From NCBI GenBank assembly GCA_964518765.1, contig CAZFJC010000022.1, forward strand, positions 1-40,002: a stretch of 40,002 nt of DNA, written 5' to 3'. Positions within the stretch are counted from its first letter, which is position 1, and each line of letters starts with the position of its first letter. Both the position numbers and the translations under genes were made by a program. Shown here piece after piece: positions 1 to 9,400 of this stretch. The notes below the pieces were generated by a model that saw nothing but the letters and a program-made list of their open reading frames with translations, was not told the DNA's origin and ran no database searches. The stretch comes from CAZPNX01 sp964518765 (GTDB lineage: Bacteria > Edwardsbacteria > AC1 > EtOH8).

Positions 1-774
1 ACCATCAAGGGCCTGGACGACGGCAAAAAGACCACCCGCCAGCAGGACTACCGGGAGGCGGTGCTGGACGCCAAGCGCCAGGCCATCGAACAGGCCGGGG
101 TCAAGGTCACCTCCCGCTCCACCGTGGTCAACGCCCGGCTTTCCGAGGACTTCATCGAATCCCAGGCCGAGGCGGTGTTGTTGCCCGGCTTCCAGGTCAT
201 CGACATCGGCTACACCGCCGACGGCACCTACCAGGTGGTGCTCTCCGGCAAGGTCCAGATGGTGGAGCCGGAGAAGGCCGAATCCCCACCCGGCGTTCTG
301 GCCCTGGTGATGGATCTCTACAGCGTCCCCATAACCTTCCAGCTGGACGGCAAGCCGCTGGATGCCAACAAACCTTTTTTAGCCATCGGGGCGGTGGTCG
401 ACAGCCAGGCGATAAAGACCTACACTAGCCTCCGCGATCTCAAAAAGCAGTACAACAACCTGCTTCACTTCTTCGTCTATCTCTTCAAGCTGCCGGCGGG
501 CAAGCATTCGCTCAACATCAAGGCCTCGGTGCTGCTGGGGAGCGAGAGGATGGAGCGGAACAACCAGGTGGAGGTGGAGATCGCCCCGGGGCAGTACACG
601 GTCTACGAGTATCTGGCCCACCCCGACTACAGCTTCGAGGCGGCCGACCGGGAATTCCTGCTGGAGCGCCTTGCCTCCAAGAATCGGTTCCGGGACACCA
701 CCGCCGCCTTCCGGGGGATGATACGGCAGAAGCTGGAGAACGAGATCACCGCCTTCGGCGGGGTGAAGTTCTGA
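1..774 (+). CDS. LPP20/FlgT-N-like secreted protein, 5'-truncated
   Basis: The reading frame is open from base 1, so the gene starts upstream of the window; the GTG at 61 is internal. The first ~75 visible residues show the pattern of the LPP20 / FlgT N-terminal fold: a Tyr-x-x-Ala helix (DYREAVLDAKRQAIEQAGV), then TSRSTVVNARLSEDF, then a strand-rich part ending QVVLSGKV. Proteins with this fold are usually exported lipoproteins or flagellar/envelope accessory proteins. The remaining ~170 residues look like a beta-rich domain that I do not recognise. The signal peptide, if any, is outside the window. The gene is followed by a hairpin-rich gap and is probably not part of the next operon. The family call rests on pattern resemblance only; the function is unknown. 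Confidence 0.6.
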   Translation, partial: TIKGLDDGKKTTRQQDYREAVLDAKRQAIEQAGVKVTSRSTVVNARLSEDFIESQAEAVLLPGFQVIDIGYTADGTYQVVLSGKVQMVEPEKAESPPGVLALVMDLYSVPITFQLDGKPLDANKPFLAIGAVVDSQAIKTYTSLRDLKKQYNNLLHFFVYLFKLPAGKHSLNIKASVLLGSERMERNNQVEVEIAPGQYTVYEYLAHPDYSFEAADREFLLERLASKNRFRDTTAAFRGMIRQKLENEITAFGGVKF

Positions 775-793
775 CGGCTCGCCCGGCTTCCTT

Positions 794-888
794 GTCACCC
801 TGAGGTCGGCTGCTTGCCCGGCAGTTTGAAGGGTGACTCGGCGCCATCCCTCAACTTGTCAAGCACGGTGGTCATCTCGGGATGACAA
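794..888. repeat. Intergenic palindromic repeat / hairpins
   Basis: An 8-base inverted repeat GTCACCCT (794-801) / AGGGTGAC (830-837) encloses a smaller CTGC/GCAG stem. A second palindrome, GTCATC-TCGG-GATGAC, lies at 871-886. The arms resemble the TGTCACCCTGAG-type palindromic repeats common between genes in many environmental genomes. It separates the first gene from the V-ATPase/GWxTD operon. No T-run follows, so it is not a convincing terminator. Confidence 0.5.
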
Positions 889-913
889 ATCTGCAGTAAG
901 TATTAATTGACCG

Positions 914-1567
914 ATGGAGAACGTCTCCCCGACCCGGATGAACCTGCTGGCCCGCAAGGGACAGGTGTCCTTGGCCCGTCAGGGAGTGGACCTCCTGAAG
1001 AAGAAACGGGACGCCCTGGTGTCCGAGTTCTTCTCGGTGGTCCGCAGCAACCTGGGTTCGCGCCAAAGGCTGAACGCCGCTTCCCAGGAGGCGGTTGAGC
1101 TGCTGAACCTGGCGGTGGGCCTGGAAGGGCGGCCTTCCTTGGAGTCGCTGGGACTGGCCGGTCGGCGCGATATCGATCTCGAGGTCTCTGAGCGGAACGT
1201 CTGGGGGATCAAGATCCCCGAGATCGGCGGTCCGAGCCTGAAGAGGAAGGAGTTCGAACGCGGCTACAGCCCGGCCTCAGCCTCGGCCCGCAGCCTAGGG
1301 GCTAGCTCCCTGTTCGAGGAGGTGCTGGACCTGATGGTGGAGGTGGCCGGCAGCGAGACCAGGATCAAGAAGCTGGGCGCCGAGATCAAAAAAACCACCC
1401 GTCGGGTTAATGCCTTGGAGCAAGTGGTCATCCCGCGGATATTACGCGAGATCTCCTACATCAAAAGCGTTCTGGAGCAAAGGGAGCGGGAGGACATTTT
1501 CAGGCTGAAGATGATCAAGGGCAAGTCGACTGCGACCAAGGCTGCGGCCGGGAGCCCAGATGTCTGA
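914..1567 (+). CDS. atpD: V-type ATP synthase subunit D
   Basis: This is the central-stalk subunit D of the V/A-type rotary ATPase; it turns inside the A3B3 head and couples it to the membrane ring. At 217 residues it has the usual family length. The N-terminal helix carries the diagnostic PTRMNLLARKGQ segment followed by ARQGVDLLKKKRDALVSEF. The C-terminal helix carries TTRRVNALEQVVIPRI, then a YIKSVLEQRERED segment, matching the antiparallel coiled coil of the family. The ATG at 914 has only a weak upstream ribosome site. The stop overlaps the next gene by 8 bases. Subunit D usually closes an A-B-D gene string, but A and B are not next to it; the preceding gene is unrelated, so the other subunits must lie elsewhere. 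Whether the enzyme makes ATP or pumps ions cannot be told from this subunit. Confidence 0.9.
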   Translation: MENVSPTRMNLLARKGQVSLARQGVDLLKKKRDALVSEFFSVVRSNLGSRQRLNAASQEAVELLNLAVGLEGRPSLESLGLAGRRDIDLEVSERNVWGIKIPEIGGPSLKRKEFERGYSPASASARSLGASSLFEEVLDLMVEVAGSETRIKKLGAEIKKTTRRVNALEQVVIPRILREISYIKSVLEQREREDIFRLKMIKGKSTATKAAAGSPDV

Positions 1568-3548
1568 GGATCGTTCGAGGCCGCGCCCGCCGCAAGCCGG
1601 CCGGCAGCAGGCGGGGCGGAGGTCGGGCCTTCGCCTTTTTTTACAGGCGTCAGCCTTGTTCCTGGCCCTCTTTAGCGGCGGCTGTCTATCGGTTTACATT
1701 GAGACCGAGGTATCCCGTAACGGCGGAGCGGTGAGACGATTCCAATACAAGATCGACCCGGCCCCCGAGGAAAGCGGAACCAGGGCACCGGGATGGCTGA
1801 GCCTGGCCGACCTAGGCCTGGACGGTATCCCCGGCGTGACCCTGGTCGACAGCTCATTCGAACGTCTAGAGGACGGCGCCACCGTCTCCCGGCTGACGTA
1901 CCGCGCCGACGACGTCAGGAAGCTTTCTCAAGACGACGATTCCATAGCGCTGTCCCTCAGCCGGCGAGGGATCTGGGTCCTCTACCGTTACCGCGAGAGC
2001 TACAGGCTGGGGGCCGGAGGCGGCGACCGGACGGCGGCCGCTCTTTTCGCCGGCAAGCGTTTTCGCCACCGCCTGCGGCTTCCGGGCCGGATAACCGGGG
2101 GCAACAGCGACAGCCTCCAGAACGGCTGGGCGGTGTGGAACAGGCCTATGTTCGGGGAGGAGGACCGGGTGGTGATGGAGGCGGAATCCAGGGCCATCAA
2201 CCCCCTGGCGGCCGTGATGGCGACCGCGGCCGCAGCGATCATCGCCCTGCTGATGGCTTTGGCCAGGCGCGGCAAGGTGGCGGGCAAGGCCGCCATCTTG
2301 GCCGCCACCCTGGCGGCCCTGGCAGGGGGAGGCGAGGCCCCGGCCATGGGACGCAGGCCCGGGGCCAGGTTCGTACCCGATGAGGCCAGCCAGGGGAGCA
2401 TCAAGTTCTTCGCCCAGACAGCCGTATTCCGGGGCGTCCCGGGACGAGCGATCCTCGAGATCGCCTTTACCCTACCGCTGGACAACCTCCAGTTCGTGAA
2501 GAAGGACAGCATCTATCAGGCCGGGTTCGCCATCACGGCGCTGGCCTTCGACCGGAGGGGGCGCCAAGTCGCCGGGGACAGCTGGGAGCGGGTGGTTCAG
2601 GTCGCCGACTATTCGTCCATCGGGCGTGAACAGCAGATCGCGTCCGACACCGTGAAGCTGGGGCTGCCATCAGGGGATTTCCGCATCAAGCTGGCCTGCA
2701 TCGACCAGAATTCCGAGCGCCGCGGAGACATGGAGCGGAGAATCTCCGTCTCCGACTTCTTTGGCGCCGGGCTGTCGCTGGGCGGCCTCCGCTTTGAAAA
2801 GAAAGCCGATGGCGGATTCAGCCCGTGGGCCCAGAAGATATACGACGACCAGACCGGGCCGCCGGTGGTGTACCTCAGGCTTTATTCACAAAAGGCCGAC
2901 AGCATACTCCTCCGACTGTCGCTGGACGGCGTCGGGGTGAATGACAGCACCGTACTGGCCGAAACGCTGGCGGTAGACGGAGAGGCCGAGGTCAGAAGAA
3001 TGCTGGATGTTGACAGCCTGCCATCAGGAGAGTACCTGCTGAAGGTTTGGGCCGCCCCAGCCGGCGATGCGGCGAATCCCTTCCACCGGTCATCGGAGCA
3101 GATGAGGCTGAGGTCGGCCGGATCATCGGGGCAGGGCTCGATGGAGACATCCCTGGCATTGCTTTCATACATAGCCTCGCGCAAGGAGATGAGGGAAATA
3201 GAAGGGGCCGGACCGGAGAATCGCGATAGCGCCGTGGCCGTCTTCTGGCGCCAGAAGGACCCGACCCCGGGCACCCAGCGGAATGAGGTCAGAGAGGATT
3301 TTTACCAGAGGGTGGAGCAGGCCAACCGCCAGTATTCACTGGGAGGCCGGCCGGGCTGGCGCACCGACCGCGGGCGGATTTTGATCAAATACGGCCCCCC
3401 GGATGAGGTGGAACGCCATCCCTTCGAGCCGGAATACCGGGCGTACGAGGTATGGTATTACTATCAGGAGGGGGTCAGGTTTATGTTCATGGATGTCCAT
3501 GGATTTGGCGATTACCAGCTGATGAACACCAAAGCAGAAAGGAAGTAG
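1560..3548 (+). CDS. LppM-like lipoprotein domain fused to a GWxTD-domain protein
   Basis: This 662-residue envelope protein looks like two proteins joined. Residues 1-42 have a charged start, a hydrophobic stretch and a lipobox-like LFSGGC (Cys42). Residues 43-210 resemble LppM/DUF3153 domains: beta-rich, ending in RLRLPGRITGGNSDSLQNGW and a Trp-containing strand. A membrane helix follows at about 215-234. Residues 232-263 (MALARRGKVAGKAAILAATL, then an Ala-rich AxA-like end) look like an ordinary signal peptide now buried inside. The rest is beta-rich and ends in a GWxTD domain, GWRTDRGRILIKYGPPDEVE (residues 599-618). GWxTD domains occur in FCB and Acidobacteria proteins; their function is unknown. 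The ATG at 1560 overlaps the end of the subunit D gene, and the next gene starts on the base after the stop. A sequencing error joining two genes is possible, but no stop or frame change is seen. Confidence 0.75.
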   Translation: MSEDRSRPRPPQAGRQQAGRRSGLRLFLQASALFLALFSGGCLSVYIETEVSRNGGAVRRFQYKIDPAPEESGTRAPGWLSLADLGLDGIPGVTLVDSSFERLEDGATVSRLTYRADDVRKLSQDDDSIALSLSRRGIWVLYRYRESYRLGAGGGDRTAAALFAGKRFRHRLRLPGRITGGNSDSLQNGWAVWNRPMFGEEDRVVMEAESRAINPLAAVMATAAAAIIALLMALARRGKVAGKAAILAATLAALAGGGEAPAMGRRPGARFVPDEASQGSIKFFAQTAVFRGVPGRAILEIAFTLPLDNLQFVKKDSIYQAGFAITALAFDRRGRQVAGDSWERVVQVADYSSIGREQQIASDTVKLGLPSGDFRIKLACIDQNSERRGDMERRISVSDFFGAGLSLGGLRFEKKADGGFSPWAQKIYDDQTGPPVVYLRLYSQKADSILLRLSLDGVGVNDSTVLAETLAVDGEAEVRRMLDVDSLPSGEYLLKVWAAPAGDAANPFHRSSEQMRLRSAGSSGQGSMETSLALLSYIASRKEMREIEGAGPENRDSAVAVFWRQKDPTPGTQRNEVREDFYQRVEQANRQYSLGGRPGWRTDRGRILIKYGPPDEVERHPFEPEYRAYEVWYYYQEGVRFMFMDVHGFGDYQLMNTKAERK

Positions 3549-4916
3549 ATGGGGCTCTTGCTTCGAGCCTTATTGTCTGTAGGTATCTTTTTAGGAGCGG
3601 CGGCCACGTGCCGGGCGCTGCCCTCCAAATCCCAGGGGGAGGTGGAGTTCTGGGTGGACGGGGCGGCCTTCCCCAGCCGGGAGGGCAAAACCTGGCAGGA
3701 GCTATACTGGTTTTTCTCCCCCCTACAGCTTCAAGCCAGGGATAGTATGGGTCAGCTGATGGCATTCTTCCGGACCGTCATCCAGATGAGGGACAGCACC
3801 GGCCGCCTGGTGCTAAACGAGGATTGGCGGTCGGTCGCCCCCATGCCGGACAGCGCGGTGGCCTCCCAGCGCTCGATGATGCAGCTAGACCAGATAGCAG
3901 TATCCGACCTGACACCGGGGCCCCATACGCTGAGCTTCACTCTGACCGACCTGGTGACGGGCAAGCAGGGGAGGCTGGAGGCGGAGCTGGCTGTGCCCCG
4001 CTACCTTCCCGGCCAGGTGGCGGTCAGCCAGATCGAGCTGGCTTCGGAGATCTCCGCCGACAGCAACATCTCGCGTTTTCGCAAAGGCGGCCTGATGGTC
4101 AGGCCGAACCCTGCCAGATCATTCGGCGACGCCACCAATAACCGACTCTACTTCTACTCCGAGATCTCGGATCCCGAGGGAGCGGTAGCCGTGGTCAACT
4201 TGGCCTACAGTTCGGCCAGGGATCCGGTCCTCAGAATAGTACGTAGCGACACCGTGTCAAGCAGCCGGGGCACCTTGGTCAAATACGGGGGTTTTTCGGT
4301 TGAGGATATGGAGAACGGGTACCACCGCTTCTGGGTCCAGGCGTTGGACGTTAAGGGCAAGGTGCTGGCCTCCTCCCAGGCTAATTTCTTGGTGGAGCGA
4401 AACCCGCTGGAGATCCTGCCCCAGAACCGAAAGATCGTGGAGGAGCAGGCGGCCCTGGAGAGGGAGGGCGGGGAGTACTACGCAAAAATCGATTTGGTGG
4501 CCAACCAGGCCGAGCTGGCCGCCTATCACAAACTGAGCCCGGCGGGGCGGCGGGAGTTCCTCAGGTTGTTCTGGAAGCGGCGGGATCCCCGGCCGGAGAC
4601 ACCGGAGAATGAAGCTCTCCGCGAGCACGTCAGGCGTTACCAGCAGGCGGATGCCGACTATCGGGAACAGAGCAAGGCGGGCAGTGAGACCGACCGCGGC
4701 AAGGCCTACATTAAATACGGTCCGCCCGACGAGGTGGAGAAGCGTCTGCTGGAGTCCAACACCAAGGACGTGCTTATCTGGAAGTACCAGACCGGACAGG
4801 TGTTGATTTTCCAGGATCGGGTGAACTCTGGCAAGTTCGAGCTGGTATACGACAAGATGAACCCCGGACGTTCGGACCCCGTTTACCTTAAACTGTTGAA
4901 AGATCTGGGTATCTGA
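3549..4916 (+). CDS. Secreted GWxTD-domain protein, degenerate motif
   Basis: This 455-residue protein has an N-terminal signal peptide (LLLRALLSVGIFLGAAATCRA) and a beta-rich body, so it is probably periplasmic or cell-surface. The C-terminus has the helical lead-in seen in GWxTD proteins (LRLFWKRRDPRPETPENEAL) and the core TDRGKAYIKYGPPDEVE. The signature Gly-Trp-x-Thr-Asp reads GSETD (residues 378-382), so the Trp is lost. The ATG directly follows the stop of the upstream GWxTD gene, and the stop overlaps the hutH start as TGATG, which implies translational coupling. It is a tandem partner of the preceding gene. The function is unknown. Confidence 0.75.
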   Translation: MGLLLRALLSVGIFLGAAATCRALPSKSQGEVEFWVDGAAFPSREGKTWQELYWFFSPLQLQARDSMGQLMAFFRTVIQMRDSTGRLVLNEDWRSVAPMPDSAVASQRSMMQLDQIAVSDLTPGPHTLSFTLTDLVTGKQGRLEAELAVPRYLPGQVAVSQIELASEISADSNISRFRKGGLMVRPNPARSFGDATNNRLYFYSEISDPEGAVAVVNLAYSSARDPVLRIVRSDTVSSSRGTLVKYGGFSVEDMENGYHRFWVQALDVKGKVLASSQANFLVERNPLEILPQNRKIVEEQAALEREGGEYYAKIDLVANQAELAAYHKLSPAGRREFLRLFWKRRDPRPETPENEALREHVRRYQQADADYREQSKAGSETDRGKAYIKYGPPDEVEKRLLESNTKDVLIWKYQTGQVLIFQDRVNSGKFELVYDKMNPGRSDPVYLKLLKDLGI

Positions 4917-6469
4917 TGGGCCGGACCTTTAGCCTCACCCATCAAGGGAAGATTAAGCTGGGCTCAGGCCCACTTTCCCTGGAGGAGGTTGAAACTGTGG
5001 CCAGGGGAAAGGCAGGGGTCATCCTTTCTCGCCAAGCGGCCAGGGCCCTGGATGTGGGGCGCCGGGTGGTGGAGGACATCGTTTCCAGGGGCGATACCGT
5101 CTACGGCATAACCACCGGCTTCGGACGCTTTGCCGAGATAACCATTCCAACGTCCGAGATCGAACGCCTCCAGGTCAACCTGGTGCGAAGCCACGCCACC
5201 GGGGTGGGGCCATTGTTCGCGCCCGAGCAGGTTCGGGCGGTGATGCTTCTCCAGGCCAACAAGCTCTGCCGGGGGGCCTCGGGCGTCCGCCGCCTGGTGG
5301 TGGAGATGCTGGCCGGGATGCTGAACCATGATGTGGTGCCCCTGGTACCGCAACAGGGTTCGGTGGGTGCCTCGGGGGACCTGGCGCCCATGGCCCATAT
5401 CGCCCTGGCGACCATCGGCCGTGGCCGGGCCTGGTTCAGAGGAAGGGAGATGTCCGGGGCCAAGGCCCTGAAACGGGCGGGCCTGAGGCCTTTGCAGCTT
5501 AAGGCCAAGGAGGGCCTGGCCCTCACCAACGGCACCGAAGTGATGACGGCGGTGGGCATCCTGACATTGCTGGAGGGCGAGAGGCTGGCCAAGCTGGCCG
5601 ACCTGGCCGGGGCTATGTCTCTGGAGGCGCTCCGTGGCACACCCACCGCCTTCCAGCCAGGCATCCACCGGCTGCGGCCCCACCCCGGCCAAGCCCGTTC
5701 GGCCGCCAACCTACGAAAGCTGCTGGCTAGAAGCTCCATCCGTCGTTCCCACCTGGGGTGCGGCAAGGTTCAGGACGCCTATTGTCTGCGATGTATGCCG
5801 CAGGTCCATGGCGCCAGCCGGGACGCGCTGGCCTATATACGCCGGGTATTGGAGATTGAGGCCAATTCGATAACCGATAACCCCTTGGTGCTGGACGGCG
5901 GCCGCATCGTGTCCGGCGGCAATTTTCACGGACAGCCTGTGGCCCTGGCCATGGATTTCCTGGGCCTGGCCCTGGCCGAGCTGGCCGACATCTCGGAGAG
6001 GAGGATAGCCAGGATTCTCGACCCGTCCCTTTCGGGCCTGCCCGGGTTCCTCACCAGGAAGGGAGGGATCAATTCGGGCCTGATGATCGTCCAGAACACG
6101 GCCGCCTCCCTGGTCTCGGAGAACAAAGTGCTGGCCCATCCGGCCTCGGTGGACTCCATACCCACCTCGGCCAACCAGGAGGACCACGTCTCCATGGGGA
6201 CCATCGCCGCCCGCAAGGCGCGCCAGATAGCCGGCAACACGGCTGCGGTGCTGGCCTGCGAGCTGCTCTGTGCCGCCCAGGGGCTGGAGTTCCTCAGGCC
6301 CCTGGCCCCTGGCCGAGGGGTGGCGGCCGCCTTGGCCGAGCTGAGGCGGACGGTCCCACCGGCCGCCTCCGACCGGGAGTTCTACCAGGATATCGACAAG
6401 ATCATGAAAGCCATTGACGGCGGCGGCCTTTTAGCGGCGGCCGAGAAAGCAGTGGGGAGGCTGGGATGA
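4916..6469 (+). CDS. hutH: Histidine ammonia-lyase
   Basis: The enzyme removes ammonia from L-histidine to give trans-urocanate, the first step of histidine breakdown, in the cytoplasm. At 517 residues it has the normal length. The electrophilic MIO cofactor forms from Ala152-Ser153-Gly154 in GSVGASGDLAPMAHIAL. Other visible family motifs are YGITTGFG (Tyr63), NSITDNPL, GGNFHGQPVALAMD and SANQEDHVSMG. The ATG overlaps the previous stop by one base, and the stop overlaps the next gene by four (ATGA). It is separated from hutU, hutI and ftcD by two unrelated genes (a GGDEF-AAA-TPR protein and a protease), but the pathway is complete within the window. No promoter is visible just upstream, so it is probably expressed with the GWxTD operon. 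Confidence 0.96.
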   Translation: MGRTFSLTHQGKIKLGSGPLSLEEVETVARGKAGVILSRQAARALDVGRRVVEDIVSRGDTVYGITTGFGRFAEITIPTSEIERLQVNLVRSHATGVGPLFAPEQVRAVMLLQANKLCRGASGVRRLVVEMLAGMLNHDVVPLVPQQGSVGASGDLAPMAHIALATIGRGRAWFRGREMSGAKALKRAGLRPLQLKAKEGLALTNGTEVMTAVGILTLLEGERLAKLADLAGAMSLEALRGTPTAFQPGIHRLRPHPGQARSAANLRKLLARSSIRRSHLGCGKVQDAYCLRCMPQVHGASRDALAYIRRVLEIEANSITDNPLVLDGGRIVSGGNFHGQPVALAMDFLGLALAELADISERRIARILDPSLSGLPGFLTRKGGINSGLMIVQNTAASLVSENKVLAHPASVDSIPTSANQEDHVSMGTIAARKARQIAGNTAAVLACELLCAAQGLEFLRPLAPGRGVAAALAELRRTVPPAASDREFYQDIDKIMKAIDGGGLLAAAEKAVGRLG

Positions 6470-9400
6470 CTGGGATCGAACGACAATACCTGGACGAACT
6501 GTCCGGTGCCTTCAACCGACGTTATCTGAGCGAGGTGCTGGAGCCGGAACTGAAGGCCCAGATCGACCGGCGGTCATGCTTCTCCCTGGTGATGGTGGAC
6601 ATCGACCGCTTCAAGGAGATCAACGACCTCTTCGGACACCTCCACGGCGACCAGGTCATACGGGATTTTTCCGCCTACCTTCGTTCCTGCATTCGTCCCA
6701 GCGACCGGGTGATACGCTACGGGGGCGATGAGTTCCTCTGCTACATGCAGGGCATCGGACGAAACGACGCCGAGCGCATCTACCAGCGCATCCTGGAGAG
6801 GTGCCGCTTTCGCAAGATGGCTGGGCACGCCATCACCATCAGCGTGGGCATCGCCGAGCACCCCAGGGACGCCGCCGGCGTGGAGGAGCTAATCAAACTG
6901 GCCGACGAGTCGCTTTACGACGCCAAGCGGCGGGGCCGCGACCGGCTGGGGGCGGTGAGGTCGCGCCATCTGGAGGTTCCCATCAAGGCCTTCGTCGATC
7001 GCAGCCGGGAGAAGGAGCTTTTAAGCCTCTACCTGATGGCGGCTGAAGGAAGGGCCAAGGTGGTGCTGGTCAAGGGGGTGGTGGGCATCGGCAAGACCAG
7101 GCTGGTGCGGGAGGTCCTCAACCGCATCAGCTACCGCGAAGTGCTGTGGGCCGACTGTCTGGCGCTGGACGAGGCCATCAGCTACCACTGCATCAGGCAG
7201 CTCCTTTCGTACAAGCTGCGCCGCCGCGGGGAGCAGCTTTTAAGCGAGCTGCCGCCGGCCTTCCAGCTGGAGATCGTCAAGCTGCTGCCGGAGCTGGCTC
7301 GGGCTCAGGACAGCCAGGCCGAAAGGATCGGGCCGGTGCTGGACAAGTATCGGCTCTACGAGGGGGTGCGGCTGTTTATCGAGCAGGGCGAGATCAGGAA
7401 GATCCTGGTGGTGGATAACATCCAGTGGATGGACCGGGAGTCGCCCGGGGTATTGCGCTACCTGATGCGGGCCTTGAAGGACCGGGACATCGCCTTCGTT
7501 CTTATCTGCCGCAGCGAGGAGATGGGGCCGGAGTGGAAGGAGTTCATGGCCGGGGTGGGGCGGGAGCTGGAGTTTTACGAGGTGGAGCTAGGGCACTTCG
7601 ATACCGCCTCCATCAGGGAGACGGTCGGCCTGGCTTTGGGGGAGGAGCCGGGCGACCGGCTGGCGAACTTCGTCATCAAGAAGAGCGGGGGCAACCCTTA
7701 CTTCATCGAAGAGATCCTGAGGGAGCTGCACCTGCGGGAGCATCTGAAGGTGGACCGCGAGATATGGAGCTTCCGCGAACCCGAGGAGATGACGGTTCCC
7801 CGCAAGGTGGCCGACGTCATCCACCAGAAGTACCAGCGGCTGAGCCCCGAGGCCAGATCCATACTGGCGGCGGCCAGCGTGGCCGGAAGTTTCGACCGGG
7901 AGATCATCGAGGAGATCACCGGCTTCAATCCCGGCCATGTCGAGGGCCTGCTGGATGAGATCATTAGGCTAGGCCTGGCCGGCGGGGAGCGGAGCCGCCT
8001 GATGTTCCGCGAGGAGATCTGCCAGCAGGCCATCTACCAGAAGTGGGCCCAGGGCGAACAGGCCAGGAAGGCCCACCTGAAGGTGGTCGATATCCTGGAG
8101 CGCCGGAACCGCGGCCGGCTGGCCGGGGTCATCGACGAACTGGCCTACCACTGCCGGCGGGCCATGGACCACAGAAGGGGGATCACTTACTGCCTTAGGG
8201 CGGCCGAGAAGGCGGGGCAGGCCTATTCCAACTGGGACGCCCGGCGCTACTACGGCTGGGCCATGGACCTGCTCAGGGAGGCAGGCGTTTCCGATCAGGA
8301 CGAAAGGATGTGGAATGCCAGGCTCAAATCCCTGGAGATGGACTTCCTCATTGGGGACCCCCAGAAGCTGTTGGCGGAGTACGACTGGCTGCTGCGCCAA
8401 GCTAGGGAGCAGCGGAACTCCTCCCGCCAGGCTGAGGTGCTTTTCCGCACCGCGCTAGTTATGTCCTATAGCCTGTCGCAGCACCGCAAAGCCCTGCCCC
8501 TGGCCCGCCGGGCTTACGAGATATTCAAGCGTCTCGGCAACCGTCAGGCCATGGCCGGTGCCCTCAACCTGCTGGGTGTCATCTATCGCAACCTGGGTCA
8601 ATATGGGCGTTCGGCCGAAAGTCTGCGGCACTCCGTCTCTCTTAAAACCGGCACCGGCTCCACCGGCCAAGCCTGGACCAACCTGGGCAACCTGGCCTTC
8701 AGCCGGGGCAGACTTGACGAGGCTCGGAGGTATTTCTCCCGCGCCCTCAAGGTCTTCCAGGCCAGGGGCGATCGGGTGAATCAGGCGCTGGTACAGGGAA
8801 ATCTAAGTGTGCTGGCCAGGGTCCAGGGCGACATGCCGCGGGCCATGGACCTATTGCAGCGTTCCCTCAGCCTAAAACGCCTTATCGGTGACCGGCGGGG
8901 CGAGGCCCTGAGCCTGGTGTCGCTGGGCAACATCCACACCGACCAGGACCAGTTCGCCCAGGCCCTGGAGTGCTATCGGATGGCGGTCAGGATAAACGCC
9001 GAGGTACCGCAGAAGGGCCTGGGCATTCTGGCCGCACGCAATATGGGCCTGGTCTACCGGAGCTTGGGCCAGTTCAACAAGGCCATGGAGTGCATGCAGC
9101 AGGCCTTGGCCATGGCCGAGGAAGCCGGAGACAAGGAGAGCCGCCAGCTCATCCTTAACGCCATGGGAGACGTTCAACTCAACCTGGGGCACCTGGCTCA
9201 GGCCAAGCAATACTTCGTCGCGGCGGCCCGCAGCACCATCGCTCCTAACCTGCCATCCCAATATCTGCTGGCCATCTCCCTGACCAATTACCATCTCGAG
9301 GCCGGGGAACTGGGCAAGGCCAGGAAGTCCATCCGCAAGGCCTACCGCCACTGCAAAACAATCCATTCAAGGTTCATGGCCTGCTTGGTAAGCCAGCTCT

